In this document: in pieces, positions 34,206-46,806 of the stretch
Numbering within the stretch: the stretch's first letter is position 1
Layout of the letters: each line of letters begins with the position of its first letter
NCBI GenBank assembly: GCA_029945375.1
Contig: CM057059.1
Span: 868,001-932,000 of the forward strand
Length of the DNA: 64,000 nt
From: Agaricus subrufescens
Lineage: Eukaryota > Basidiomycota > Agaricomycetes > Agaricales > Agaricaceae
Direction: 5' to 3'
Notes under the pieces: model-generated
Seen by the model: the letters and a program-made list of their open reading frames with translations, nothing else
Database searches by the model: none
What the model was told of the DNA's origin: nothing
Program-made: the position numbers and the translations under genes

Positions 34206-34776
34206 GCTGGAACAAAGGAAAGAAGAACAGAGAGTACAATGGCTATAAGTATGTTCCTAATCCAAAGATGGAAACAACTTGCGAGTGCTGTGCCCACTGG
34301 TCTTGTGTACAGCCTCCTCTTCACTCTCGACATCATCTCTCTTCGACACAGCCAGGCTGATAATCCTATCCTTATCGTGATCTTGACACGCCTGCAAGGC
34401 TCATTCATACCCGACGTTGTCCAATCGTAGCTCAGCTGCCCATCCAACAGTCTAAACTTAACCATCATTCACATCTGTGATGGTCGTATCCAGAATATGA
34501 TATGGGCCATGTCTTCCATTCGATACCCTACTTGACCTCACTTTATGACTTAGGCTCGGGCTGGTCTCGGGCTTCCAATTCCGCCCTTTCGTTCTCTATT
34601 CCTTTTTTTAGGGCATTTAGCCTTCCTTTCACCTTCGGTTTTCGCTGGATTCGACATTCTTACTTTCTGGCCTAGATGGCAATTCAACCAATTCTTGGTG
34701 AGAAAATATCCCCATCTCTGGCTGGGATGTATTTGACCTTTGCGCCTTAGTTGATGACTGTTCTCCTCTCATACAG
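34206..34776. other. Intergenic region containing the unresolved 5' part of the next gene
   Basis: This stretch separates the HicA-like gene start at 34205 from the first firm exon of the ectodomain protein. A signal-peptide exon for that protein probably lies here, but I could not join one in phase. A small frame at 34239-34430 is not convincing. Confidence 0.4.
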
Positions 34777-36462
34777 TATGCACCAGAAGGTGCGTGGCAG
34801 GGCGCCCTATCTAACGACACGATGGCCAATGTACGTGGATGTCTTGACTATCGTTCAAGCTACCTATCTAACTCGTACCATGTACAGCTCTATTCAGGTG
34901 GCTCGTATCATTTAAGTCGTTCAATAAACGCAACAGCCACCTTCAAGTTTCGTGGTAAGTTCCGTCTTATGGTTCTGACATCTTACTGAGCCTCAATGTC
35001 TCTCCTAGGTACAGGGTTTACAATACTTGGGGGCAGGCGACCCGGCTATGGTCCTTTTTCTCTCTCTGTCGATGGGCGGCATTTTTATGAAGGCAACCCT
35101 CTTTCCGATCCTTCTTCCCCCATTAAAAACAAACTCGCTGTTGTCACGAATCTCCCGTACGGTGATCATACTTTAGTGTTCACCAATTCTGGTGGAACTC
35201 CTGTTGATATTGACGCTATTACATTTGAAGCCGAAATTGGGTCTACAAGGTGCGTTCGTACTACAATTCGTATCGTGGTAATCTCAACACATCTTTAGCG
35301 TGCGGCCTATCATCACGACTATCGACGATACCGATCACCGAATCACATATCTCCCCCTTGGGTCGTGGAACATGAGCACAGGGCCTGAATTCCAGAACGG
35401 CACACTACAGTATAGTTTCTGCGCTCCAACATATCTAGCCTGTGGACTTATTCATTTGCGATTTAGCTACTCACGAGCGGCCAATGCATCTGCCTCGATG
35501 AAGTTCTCAGGAAATGCGGTGGCGCTTTATGGTACCGTACCGCCCGATCACGCCGACATATCTGTCAACCTTGACGGTCGGACGGTAACGATGCCCCCTG
35601 GTTCTGACACAGGAACCAATGCAGCGGGACCGTCGGTAAGGAGTGGATTAATCAAAATCAGTAATGGTTATTGATATCATCGTTAGGTGCTTCTCGTATG
35701 CATAGTGCATTGTTTATCACGATGTACTTCACTGACGAGTCTCTAGTTCTTTGCAGATAGCCTCTCAAACGGGCAGCATACTATGGTTGTCTCCAAAAGA
35801 CCAAACAGCAACTCTACGCTTCCCATTGATATCGACTCCTTCGTGATTTATTCGAGTGGTGCATCATCCAGTTCGTCAAGCACCCCTATCATCAAGTATG
35901 TTCAGCTATACTCTATTCATTCTGGCTCTCATTGATTCTGATTACTGCATGGTATAGACCCAATCGCACTACAATTATTGCGGTTGCCACAGTTGCTGGC
36001 GCGATTGCTATATTCTTACTCGCCCTGTGCGCCTTCTTGATCTTCAGAAGACGACATCAACGTCGGGGGTTAAACATCAATCCATCAGTTACGTCCCCTG
36101 TAACACCCACTTTACCTATGCAGTACCCAGGTCTTGCATTTCCATCACCGGCGCCGCTGGCAACTACACGACATTCGGTCCTCGATCAGAGACGAGTCTC
36201 AAGACTTTCTATCGCTCCCAGCTACTACGATGATCCACAATTTCTAGAGGGCAGAGAGTCATTGGAGGGCGGAAGGAGGGCATCAGTTGCTTCGTCAGAA
36301 CGGTCGATTCTCCCTGCCCCCCGCCCTACTGTACCCCGAATGATCCAGGTGCCTGTCATGGTAAGTGAAGCATCTGGTGATTTCCCTAAAATTGTGTCTC
36401 AACATCTACCTACCTCACAGCGTCCATTGCGCCCCCCACGACCACCCGGTTCGCTGTTGTAA
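34777..36462 (+). CDS. Single-pass membrane protein with repeated beta-sandwich ectodomain (5' end unresolved)
   Basis: This encodes a type I membrane protein of a family common in Agaricomycetes. The first firm exon starts at 34777 (YAPEGAWQGALSND). Two similar ectodomain units follow. Each has a G-S-x-x-x-F/A-S-M/T-F-x-F strand (INATATFKFRGTGFTILGG; SASMKFSGNAVALYG), a V/S-V-D/N-L-D-G strand (FSLSVDGR; ISVNLDGRTV) and an H-T-x-x-V strand (DHTLVFTN; QHTMVVSK). Several Asn-x-Ser/Thr sites are present. A Ser-rich stalk leads to a membrane helix, IAVATVAGAIAIFLLALCAF, then a basic cytosolic tail with Ser/Pro and a poly-Pro end. The units look like galactose-binding-like or carbohydrate-binding sandwiches, which is inference. 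A signal peptide is expected upstream but is not resolved, so the entry is 5' incomplete. Confidence 0.75.
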
Positions 36463-36911
36463 TATAATGTACAGACCCGATTTAGATTCTCCATATGGGA
36501 CCATAAATTTGTGTTGTATGTAGTTGGACCAAGTATAAGTTTTTCTATGTTTGCTCATGGCAACAAGAGATGTGATTGTTACAGTTGGCAGGGTAGCAGA
36601 GATGCGGCACGGGTCAGTTCGAACTCCGAAATGAATGGCCTTTTGACCCTGGAAATGGGATCACCCCTCTCATCGTCTTCCATCTTTTTCGTTTCTTTCC
36701 TCGCTCTTTCCTCTGGCCAGCTTGAAGCTGAGCTTTCTTCATTTTTTTGCTGCTGTATTCTTCTTCTGGTGTTTGATACTCCATTTCCCTTGACGCTCTG
36801 GTTTCGTCAAGTTCAGCCTTGCTCTCGAATTTCTCTCGTCTACTGCGCACACAACGATTCTCTGTCGTCTTCAATTAAAAACTATTCTAACCCGTAAACA
36901 CTGCATTTAAA
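36463..36911. other. Intergenic spacer
   Basis: About 450 bases hold the 3' end of the ectodomain gene and the promoter of the next gene on the same strand. An open frame at 36511-36897 has no homology I recognise and looks incidental. Confidence 0.4.
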
Positions 36912-37567
36912 ATGGGAAACCTGATCTGGCACGAACATGCTCGCCTGGTCTCTATCACCGCAACGATATGTGAGTAACACCCTTGACTGTTGGAATACAG
37001 GAGAGTAGCTGACTTGTCTGCGCCAGACGGCATTTGGGCTGGATACTGGGGACTTTTTTATCGCAAGTTCTTTTGGGACTTCGTCGGTGGCATTTTGCGC
37101 AACCCAGGAGGGATACAGTGCGTCAATTGTTCTAACCAGTCAAACTCGGTGCTAATGCCCTCTATCCATTTTACCCTTATGATATGAATGCAGGCCCGGC
37201 CCCAATGCTATCCCATTCGTAACCGTCATCGTCAAAGCCCCAGTCATCCAAATCTTGACCATGCTTCTGGGATTTTTCATCTTGGCATTGGAGTGGCCTG
37301 TGCCGGCGATGAAGAAACTACCGATATATAGGAGTTTGGTTGTCAGAATATTGTTATTGGTTTTCCAAGCCTTCCTCACAATCTTATTCTATCAGGTTGG
37401 TCGTCATGGCTTTTTCAACGGGATCTGAGTAGCTAATTATGCCGTCACAGGGAACGAATACTGCAATCTGGTCATTGCTAGCTATAGGGAGTTACACACG
37501 CGCAGTAGTACTAGGAGAGACGATAGCTGAGGCGAAAGGGAATAGAGGGAAAGGAGGGGTGGCCTAG
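36912..37567 (+). CDS. Small four-helix membrane protein, basidiomycete family (DUF7727-like)
   Basis: About 155 residues in four exons. The start MGNLIWHEHARLVSITATIY is followed by IWAGYWGLFYRKFFWDFVGG, a hydrophobic stretch VTVIVKAPVIQILTMLLGFF, then MKKLPIYRSLVVRILLLVFQ and the last helix AIWSLLAIGSYTRAVVLGE. It ends with a basic tail (GNRGKGGVA). The pattern is of four membrane helices with short loops. I recall closely similar hypothetical proteins in other basidiomycetes, which I believe carry a domain of unknown function (DUF7727), but I have not checked this. No function can be given. The start was chosen because the family begins MGNLIWHE. Confidence 0.78.
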
Positions 37568-37994
37568 GTCATGGCCTTGTCCCCTCCTCGACTATCTACA
37601 CCACCCAAGTTACTCCTCGTCGGAAGGTCGGATATATTGTTCAGGTCTGCCCAATCCGGGTGAAGGAGAGGAGGGAGTACATCGCTTCTTTGTTTTCCTT
37701 TTTTTTTTTTTACCAACGTTCTTTTTCTTCTATTTTGGACTGTGTCCAACCCTTTTGTTTTTCGTTGCGGGCAACCAGTGCCCGTTCTTGTATAACAGTT
37801 CGACTTGATCATTCTTTCTTCTACAAGTTGCTGTCTGTACAAACTTTGTGTTACCTCACTTCAATGCATGTCGGAGGATAGTGCTTTCGCAATCGGCTTT
37901 GCTAAGGGTCCCTAAGTGGAAGTATTCCGTCGCTTGTCCATCACTACATCATACAGTACCTTTCTGAAAATCTCTGGCGTGCCTCAGCCCTGCA
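37568..37994. other. Intergenic spacer with pyrimidine tracts
   Basis: About 430 bases. A T-rich stretch with a long T run lies at about 37697-37711 (ttccttttttttttttacc). Nothing coding is recognised. Confidence 0.4.
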
Positions 37995-39313
37995 ATGGCG
38001 CATGCAGCGATCGTGTCCAAAATTCCGGCCCAATACAGAAAGGCCAAAGAGGCCGGTGATCTTTTGTTCTTTCCTTCGACAGTGGTCCATCATCGTGACA
38101 CCGATATTGACCTCGAGGTAAGCTTAAAGACTTTATGTCGGCTGATCGTTCATACATCGTGTCCACAAGTTTCAAATCCGTGTATGCCCTGCCCTCAAAA
38201 GCAAACCCCAGCGAGTCGCACCGCCGGATTCAGTTGTGACTGTCGCAACTGACCCCAATGTTTTGCCATCAACAAAACCCACTGATCCATTCATGCCACC
38301 GTATAATAAGAATCTGTATGTGGGCGAGTTGAAGGATGAGGATTCTGGGGATGAGTATGTCGTACTGGTACGTGAGCATCCAAATGGCGGAATCCCGCAT
38401 TCAACCATATGTCGCCATAGATGAACAAATTCTCCGTGATTCCGAATCACTTTTTGCTTGTCTCGAAAGGTACGCTATGTTGCAAGTCGTGCCTCTTATT
38501 TGATGGATACATTGGATCACAGAGTATCGGTCCCAGTCATCTGCGCTACTCCCGCAAGATCTTGTACAAACGTATAAACTTCTTGTAGAGGCACGCAAGA
38601 CAGGGATAAAATTCTTTGCTTTTTACAATTGTGAGTATTTCTCAGCGACTTAACCTCAATCTGATAGATTTTATCCAGGTGGAGACTTCAGTGGAGCTAG
38701 CCAACCTCACAAACACATCCAGTTCCTCCCTATCGATCCAACAGAAGCAGGCCCTCCCATTGAACGCCTCGCAAGGACAGCAAACATAAAAGTAGCCTGT
38801 TCGTCGCATAGTTCACACCACTCCCTTTTGCATACCTGATATATGAGTATAGCGAAACCATTCACGCTATCCCAACTTCCATACGCCAATCATGTATTCC
38901 GTCTCCCACATGACCTACAATACAAGGACGGAGAAGAACTCGAGCAAACATTAACAGATGCTTTTTTGGCTCTCTTAGATCTGGGCATATCCACTGTTCG
39001 ACACGCACCCGATTATCCTATAGGAAAACCGTCGTATAATGTGGTGTTCACATTAGAACATATCCACTTGATACCACGCCGCTACGAAACTTATACGCTT
39101 CCAGATACAGGAGATGTGATCTCTGTGAATGCTCTAGGTTTCGCGGGATTGTTACTTGTATTGGCAGATGCAACCTTAGAGAACGTCAAGGCTCATGGTG
39201 TTGGGAAAATCCTGAAAGGTGTGGCATTGGACAGTGTGCACGAATTGCAACTAGCTGGTACTACGGATGAGGCAGTGGACATAGGCAAAGGACAGATCAA
39301 AGAAGAGAAATAA
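37995..39313 (+). CDS. APA2: Ap4A phosphorylase / ATP adenylyltransferase (APA1/APA2 type)
   Basis: This enzyme splits diadenosine tetraphosphate with phosphate into ADP and ATP, or adenylylates sulfate and ADP in reverse, so it clears alarmone-like dinucleotides. About 350 residues in several exons. The start is MAHAAIVSKIPAQYRKAKEA. After the first intron come FQIRVCPALKSKPQ and PFMPPYNKNLYVGEL, then KFSVIPNHFLLVS. The HIT-related catalytic motif is in FSGASQPHKHIQFLPID, with the nucleophilic His-x-His. Later exons give FTLSQLPYANHVFRLP and the C-terminal YNVVFTLEHIHLIPRR. One intron appears to use a GTTCGT donor to keep the phase between IKVA and SKPFTL. It sits in a run of plus-strand genes with only about 100 bases to the next start. 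Confidence 0.92.
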
Positions 39314-39413
39314 TGATCGCATACGTCATCGATCTATTTATAAATCATGTACTGCCTCCCTGTGTCCGAATTGATCAAGCTCTACTTAACCCTCTCATCA
39401 CATAGACGTCCGC

Positions 39414-40052
39414 ATGGTTAACATCCCAGCCACACGTACGTCTTGTTGCACTTGAGAATCTTTTCGTCACCTGACACAGCAACATCCTGTAAAGCTGTTC
39501 CTCGTTTCGAGGCCTCGCATACTCAACATGCAAGAGCAGCCAGCTCGTCTGCAATAGCATCTGTGCATAGGTATTTTCTTTTCGTTCTATATACCATTGT
39601 CCACTGAGATAATATTTTCTGGTAGAGAACCTGCCAAAACTCCAATCGTAGCCGGTAGCGTTTGTGGCGGAGTACTTCTCATCGCTTGGACCATAGGGTT
39701 CATAATCTACTTTCGAAAACGATACAACAGGAAAAAGGAGAAACGTGCTGCGATGGCTGCAGGCATACCACCACCAGAGCTCAAATCGAGGCCTGAGGTG
39801 GAGAAAGTGGTCATTCCTCCCGACCCAGCTACGATCTTCAACCAACGGAGACCAGGGTATGAAACTGCTCCGGCAAAGGTTCAGTTCGAGGACTTGGAAA
39901 TAGGCGTGGGGCGTGATCGTAGAAACGGTGACTCCACTGGTTCCGGCGAGCACAGTGGTGTACGCGAAGGCGATGAGGACGAAAGGCCACTATTGTCTAC
40001 ACTGCCCGACTTGCCGCGTATCTCGCCACCAAAGCGGTACAGAACAAAGTGA
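39414..40052 (+). CDS. Small single-pass membrane protein
   Basis: About 180 residues in three exons. The start MVNIPATPTSCKAV is followed, after an intron, by a Ser/Ala-rich stretch. One membrane helix, TPIVAGSVCGGVLLIAWTIGF, is followed at once by positive residues (YFRKRYNRKKEKRAA), which suggests the tail is cytosolic. The rest is disordered and charged, ending ISPPKRYRTK. There is no signal peptide by eye, so it may insert by its helix. I do not recognise the family. It starts 100 bases after the APA2 stop and converges with ILV3, about 150 bases stop to stop. Confidence 0.65.
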
Positions 40053-40205
40053 AGACGATAGAGAACATTTTATTGTCAATTGCTTCCTTTATCATGGACA
40101 TTTCATTTAGGATTCCTCTCTTCACCCATATACATCTGCAATGCGTGTACTTGATGATATTTTAGACTCGTGTTAATCATGGCATTTCGACTACGAATGT
40201 AACTT

Positions 40206-43074
40206 TCAATCGCAGTAAGCACCATGACTGGCAGCCTGCACAAACGCTCAATAACTACGCAGAGCAGCTCAGTAAAAGAGAACTCACTGCCACGTCTCTG
40301 GCGTATCTCAAGAGAATACCCCGTCTGACATTCAATTTGTTTTTGTCGGACGCATCCCAATTGGCTTTACGCTTCTTTTGTTCCTCTTCACTAACAAGCC
40401 AGTTGATCGCTCTCGCTTGCGAATCAATCACAATCCTATCGCCGTCCTGGACGAGTGCAATAGGACCACCGACCCTGGCTTCCGGAACGACGTGCCCAAT
40501 GATGAAGCCGCGACTAGCTCCAGAGAAACGACCATCTGTTATGAGAGCCGTTTTACCTAGTAGACCTGCCCCTGCGAGGGCTCCGGTAGGGCCTAAAGGA
40601 CGTTAAAAGGGCTGTGAAGTATAGAAAAGTTGGACCCTTACCCAGCATTTCTGGCATTCCTGGAGCACCTTTTGGCCCTTGGTACCTGAAAATGAGGACC
40701 ATCCCGGGCTTGATTTCACCTGCTTCAAGGGCAGGGTAGAACTCATCGAGACTGACAACGGAGGTCACGCTAAGGCACAATGGAAGAAGAGAACGGCGTA
40801 CCGATCGAAACATCTGGCAACACCCTGGGATTTAATCGTGAGTTATCGGCTCAGTCAATGGACTGATTATAGACAAATATACCTCGAAGCTCAGACCTTC
40901 TTTACCGGTCAGCTTAGCTACAGCAGTCTCGGGTGCAAGATTTCCTCTCAGGATATTGAGGTGACCAGTGGGTTTGATGGGATCTTCCAATCTTCTGAAT
41001 ACATCTTGTTTCTCAAATTCGAGTTCGGGGACATCAACCAAGTTCTCTGCGAGGGTCTTTCCCGTGACGGTAAGCTGAGAGCCATCAATGAGATCGGTGT
41101 GTTTGAGGAGATACTTGACGATGGCAGGAATACCACCGATGCGGTGAATGTCTTCCATGTAGTATCTTCCTGAAGGCCTGCAGTGTTCTAGTCAGAAGAC
41201 AGGGGTAGTTAAATGTACTTTGATCCTCACATAAGATCTGCGAGGAGAGGTGTCTTGTCAGCGATCATCTGGAAATCATCAATGGCGAGTTCAACATCAG
41301 CCGCTCGTGCCATAGCGAGCAAGTGAAGAACCTTTCGAAGACGCTCAGAATGAGAAAGCAGTTCTCCATTGTGATTCACGTACGGAATTTGTAGACCCTC
41401 CAAGAACAGTGACGATGACGATCGCATTTAAGAAGGATTGACGGGTCATAATATCCCTGTCATGGCCAATTAGCATAGTACAAGTACAAAGCGAGGATTT
41501 ATCTAACCTGGGCTTGATATCAAGTTCAAGGAGCCGCTTGAGATACTTGGCAGCCCTGAAGCATTCATGTGCCTTTTCTGGCGAGGGTGTCCAGTAAACG
41601 AGACGCTACAAGAAAAATACACTTACCAGGGTACATAGCAGGAGTACTCGAGGAATAGGGTAGGGACATCCCAAGTACCTAGTGCAGGATCCAAGCCAGG
41701 TTAACATGTTATCGTTACCGGACTACTTCTTCCCATCACTTACTTCCAAGGCGGAACTCATGGTGTTCGCAGTAAACATGCCTCCACAGGCACCAGGACC
41801 AGGGCAAGCATGCCTGACGACATCAAACCGTTCCTCGTCGTTGATCTTGCCAACAGCGAATGCGCCTGGGACCAAGTCTTAGTTGGGTTTGAGAATCATA
41901 GAGATGTAACGTACCGTATGACTCGAAGGCGTCTGAGATATTCACTGTACCACCTTTGACTTTATCCATAGATGGACAATCTACATATCTGCTTATAGTG
42001 ATGTCATCGTGGACGTAAAGGTAACTACGAACCGACATGTCGGGTTCCTGCTTGGATGGTGCCGCCATACACAATGATGGTAGGACGATTGTGGCGTGCG
42101 GCGGCCATCAAACAACCTGGCATGTTTTTGTCGCATCCTGGGATGGATATATTACCATCGTAGTGTTGGGCCTATGTTACTTGGGTCAGAGAAAATGAAA
42201 TGAGTATCAGAAGCGTCACAGACCATCACAACTGCCTCGATAGAGTCTGCAATGATATCCCGACTAGGAAGACTTTGGAAGAATGGGCATCAGCTCAGAG
42301 GACTGAAAGGCGGGAACGTTGCATACGAATATCTCATCCCTTAAGCATGATCAGTCGTTCTATTCTGCCAGGTGACGACGAGAAGAGAAACTCACCATCT
42401 GTACCCATGGTAATGGCATCGCTAACACCGATAGTGTTGAAAGTCAGACCGACAAGACCCTCTTCTTTGCATCCATCTTTGACGTGTTTGGCTAAATCAA
42501 GCTGAGTGTATCATCTAAGTGTATTTCGTAGAGCCGATAGTTGAATGTGAGAACGCACAAGATGGGAGTTGCAAGGATTTCCTAGCGATCGAAAATATTT
42601 CAACTGGTTGAACGAGGAGTGGAGGGTCCCAATACTCACCTTCCCACCATACAGGCGAGATGCCGACCTAAAGATATACTTGGATCAATGCATTGCTCGT
42701 TGGTTCGGAATTCACCATTACTCACTTGAGGTTTATTCATGTCATCTTCTGTCAAACCGACGGCATAGACTATTCATAAGGCATCAGACCGTTTAATCTT
42801 ATACAAATAGAAGGAAGCGACTTACGCATAGCCTGTGCGCCTCCACGAATCTAATACAACATAACAATCTTTGAAATTTGACCCTCAAGGGGATCGTATC
42901 AGGGGCAAACCTTGTTCTGCGTTATCTGACATGATATCCTATTCAGCTTGCCTTCTTGGCCCCCTGCGGTCCTCTTGGGAATTGCGTGACTGGATATAAG
43001 AACGCTTGTGTAAGTATTCTAGGGGTATAGGTTGACATCACAAACATGTGGACGTCGCTTGCCGATTCTGCCAT
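40206..43074 (-). CDS. ILV3: Dihydroxy-acid dehydratase
   Basis: This Fe-S enzyme dehydrates 2,3-dihydroxy-acids to 2-oxo acids, the third step of valine/isoleucine synthesis, normally in the mitochondrion. About 600 residues in at least ten exons. Motifs in order: [29 protein letters not shown]-type cluster ligand (split by an intron at WWEG), [26 protein letters not shown], the [16 protein letters not shown] cluster motif, [41 protein letters not shown] and [17 protein letters not shown]. It ends [13 protein letters not shown]. All three Fe-S cysteine motifs are present. The start at 43074 joins MAESASDVH across an intron to [12 protein letters not shown]. This N-terminus lacks a strong arginine-rich presequence, so targeting is uncertain. 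Same strand as PEX5 upstream. Confidence 0.93.
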
Positions 43075-43340
43075 GTTCAACGGATCGTACAGTAGTCAGG
43101 AGAGTTTCAAAGTAGTTCAAGCAAATCACTTGACTTGCTGACCTTTTAAATAATTCACATCTCTATAAGAGAGGGGTGGTCAAGTGTGTGCGACTTTTAG
43201 CAACGCGGATACGGCGGCCCGAATCCAACCTTCTTATTGGTAATTGTTATCCAATCAGCTTGTTTAAATTAGTGTACAGTTGGGTGCTGAATCCAACATG
43301 TCGTAGAATACAAGATGCTAGTGTTATCTTGATACAAATA

Positions 43341-45742
43341 CTAGAAATCGAGCCCTTCTGCCCGGAATAAATCTAAGTTGCCCTTGTTTTCGACTGAAGC
43401 CAAGTTCGCAAGGTCAGGACGTTCCTAAGGCCAATTTTTAGCAAGGCAACCGATCAAAAACGGGGATAAAATTCACCATCGAAAGCAAAGCACGACGAAG
43501 GGTATACCACAGCTGGTCACTCGAGTCACCAGCACTGTTTTCTTGTAAGCTGATAGCACTTAGGAAGTGCTCGGCAGCTTCTTTGAAGGCTCCAATATTA
43601 AGGCCTGGGGTGCGTGAGCTATGTAGAGATAAGAAGGTCAGATTGAACTTACAGGCTACGCCGACGTTATAGATGGCACGAGTGTAAGTGGGACGAAGAG
43701 CCAAGGCTTCCCGGTAGGCACTGAGAGCTTCTTCAGGTTTGTTTCCATTTGACATCGAGGAGCCGAGCCTGTTCCAAAGGAGGAAATCCTAATCATACTT
43801 GAGCTTACAAGCCAATAAGGGATAATAGAACATGAACTTACTCTAGGACGAGCACCCAATGCAGTAGCGAAACAGTCTTTTGCACGTTCATAATCGCTAT
43901 TAGTGTAGAACAAAACTCCAAGGCCAATCTGCAGGTCAGGATCTATGATACCTTGGCTATGATGCTCCCGGGTGATAGCAAGGAATACGTCCGTGACGCG
44001 GCTATGTGTGTCCCAAGCACTGTTTGTCTTCATGGCCCGAATGGTATCTTCTGGTATAGGATGATTGGGATAAGAGGCCCTCAACCAGCGCAACAGCATC
44101 GAGTGCGATGCTTTGTCATAAGCTTCATTCGTGAATGAAATGGCCAGCGACTACAGTGGGGTCAGAAAGTATATTTATAAGAAGTGAGTTTTCTGCGAAC
44201 CATCATTCCGGGCCCTGGAGTACCGTTCTGCTCCGCCCTCTTCACTCCTTCCATGAGCGCCTTCATTCCTGCCTCTTCTCTTTCATCCATGTTACGAGTC
44301 TCTCCTAGAAGGACCCAAGCTTCGTAGCCCCCTTCCCCCAACTGGCCTTTTTGGATAGCAGCCTCCAGCATTAACGCAGCCTCGGAAAGAGATCCATTTT
44401 GTTCTAGCAATGCTTTAGCTTCATCCAATAGTGAACGTGCCGGGGATTCTTCTACATATCTGTTGTTCTTTTCTGCAATAAGAAAGGTTCGAGCTACACT
44501 CTCAAGGAAGGGTCGAGATACGGACCGAACACATATGGATCGAGGATGGGTACCCCTTCGTCATCAAACTCTATCCTGTCGCCATGTACTGTATCCGACG
44601 ACAGATCACCGAGGCCGCTCTCCCATGCTTGCTGCATGGACGTACCGTAGTCTGTCTCAAGTTCGTCACGTTGCGAGCTCATGAGCTGGTTGAACTCTGC
44701 TTCCCACTTTGCCATATCTTCTTGTGGAGGTGGGAGTTCTGATGTTTGTAACTCTTCCCAAACTCTGAAACATCGCCACTTGAATATTCCCGCAGTAAAT
44801 AAGAGGGATATTCACGTACTTTTTAAAGTCTGTCTCTGATTCAGAAACCTTTTCATCGTCGAGCTTAGCCTTCTCCATATCTGTGACGATGCCACCAACG
44901 TCATCCTTTACTTCTTCTATTCGAGACGTCTGCTCTTGTAGTGATGCAGTGATCTGTGCGAATGCAGCCTCAAAGTCGGCCTCTCTGCTTTTGCCTTTGC
45001 CCTTGCTCTGGTCCATCATATTGAAGTTGCCATTCATGCCATAAAACATTCCGTTCGACATTCCGAGCATAGGCATAGAATTTCCATACATTCCCATAGG
45101 CGACATGTGCGAGTTCCTTTGCTGAACTGGTAGAATAGGAGTCAATCACTCGGAGAGCAAGGCAACAAAAATGATATAAACATACATTCAGGTCTTGAGG
45201 GCATATTCTGCTGCACTTGGGGACTGATAGGAGAACTCGAAACACCGAATTCGGCGGCCCAACCATTTTGTTGAATGTCGTCAGGACGGTAGGCTTGTGA
45301 CTTTTGTTGTTCCATGGCCCAAGGTTCATGAAGGTTTGGCCCAACTTGACCAGGGGGCATTTGACTTAATCTCGCGAGTTCAGCTGGGTGGGGAGTAAAT
45401 GATGGTCCAGCGGATGAGCCGGAGCCGTCAAAGAATTGTCTAGCGAGCGCGAGATCTTGTTCATTTGCGACGGAGGGGCCTGCGGTCGATGGTAGTTGGT
45501 GAAGCTGATGGTATACTCAGCAAATACTCGAAGTTACGAAAGAAATAACAGCGTACTCTACTTGACGAGGGCCCTGCGATTCTGTCCTTTGGGGTAAGTT
45601 GGTAACAAGTAAAGGATATTAATATGCCGGAATCACTGACCTGCTGTAGGCTTCGATCGCCCTCGGTGTGTTTCAGGACCTGTGAGAGAGGATTGGAAGG
45701 CACAGCACACTCTGAGCCTGATATCAAGCTTTGGAAAGACAT
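43341..45742 (-). CDS. PEX5: Peroxisomal targeting signal 1 receptor
   Basis: PEX5 carries cytosolic PTS1 (SKL-type) enzymes to the peroxisome and recycles by ubiquitin on a conserved N-terminal cysteine. The start MSFQSLISGSECAVPSNP shows that cysteine, followed by LSQVLKHTEGDRSLQQ, the usual receptor motif. The disordered half holds WAAEF and WEAEF, which fit the WxxxF/Y motifs that bind PEX14. The C-terminal TPR half includes LLDEAKALLEQNGSLSEAAL, EAWVLLGET, LLRWLRASYPNHP, LQIGLGVLFYTNSDYERAKD and ALSAYREALALRPTYTRAIY. It ends LFRAEGLDF. About 630 residues in many exons. The alternative upstream ATG at 45778 adds 12 residues that are not conserved. Confidence 0.93.
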
Positions 45743-46806
45743 AGCGCAAGACAGCGGACGGTGGGTGGCAATGAACACAAATTAGCACGGACCGGAGCTT
45801 GCCGGTGATCATTGCCACTTGATTACGAATGACAAAACCGGAACTCCGCTGTGGTGCTGTAAATGCCCAAGTTGTTCCAACGCACCCAGGTCTTTCGGCG
45901 AAAAGTTCAATGAGACACAAAGTACTCTTTCTGGCTATTGCATATCACCGCAAGAAGACGCGTATTTCAGTCTAATTGCCGTCCACCTCTAGCGCGTGGC
46001 AAACTCAATGTTATTCCATATACAAACCACCAGAAGAATGTCAAGCACCGACTGATGGAAGACTATTTGCCGGCATGAAGACTCCAGCAATGGCCGGTCA
46101 GCAGCGGACATCTGAACGATTTCCTAAAGCAGCCCATCCCAATGAAGCATGTCTGCATAAGGGAACTCTTGAGTATAGCTACAAATGGACTCGAGCGCAC
46201 AAACGCGGCGCCGTGCCGCGGCAACAAGAGCCTGAATAGATCAACGACGAGAACACCCTGACTTCGTCACTGTGTCTGATATTCTTCCACTACTCATTAG
46301 CATGTTTCGGTTCCATAGAGAGTCGTCGTTCAACACCGGTCTAACAAGTAAGCACAAAGCGCTCCATTCTAATCATATTTGGCTGTGGCCTTTCTGACGG
46401 CCGGTATGGACTTGCTGACAGAGCTGATGCATACAAGGCAGACAAAGAAGGCCAACAAATCGTCCTCCAAATCGTCAAATCCAAATATTCTGTGGGTTAC
46501 TGAAGGGCTGGGTATATCAAGTCTTGACCATGGGTTTCAGGCTCGAGCGGGAGTGCGTTGTCTCCTGTTCCGACGCTTTGAACGTTCAGATGCAACGGTT
46601 GCTTTGAAGGGAGAAACGCCGTCACGTGACTGACGCGTTTGTGGGGCGGGATATAGGGGCGATGCATTCCCACGATAAGTGTTTGTTGACTGGTGCCAAC
46701 GCCGTCTATCCAAGGCATCAAATTGCTCGCCCCCACGATCCCCCACGACCCGAAGACGACGACGACGCCCTGAAAGAAACCCGCCAGCTAGTGGCGCCCT
46801 TCACCC
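45743..46806. promoter_or_regulatory. Divergent intergenic region, PEX5 and BUD4-like gene
   Basis: About 1060 bases lie between divergent starts. Open frames at 45976-46239, 46379-46633 and 46497-46746 show no homology I recognise and no splice support. The last 150 bases are GC-rich and may be the 5' untranslated region of the BUD4-like gene. Confidence 0.4.

Noticed and set aside
34239..34430. 63-codon hydrophobic frame starting 33 bases from the HicA-like gene
   Set aside because: It has no homology I recognise, and the length is within chance. It does not join the next gene in phase.
36511..36897. 128-codon frame after the ectodomain gene
   Set aside because: It lies in 3' flank, is low in complexity in its second half, and has no family match.
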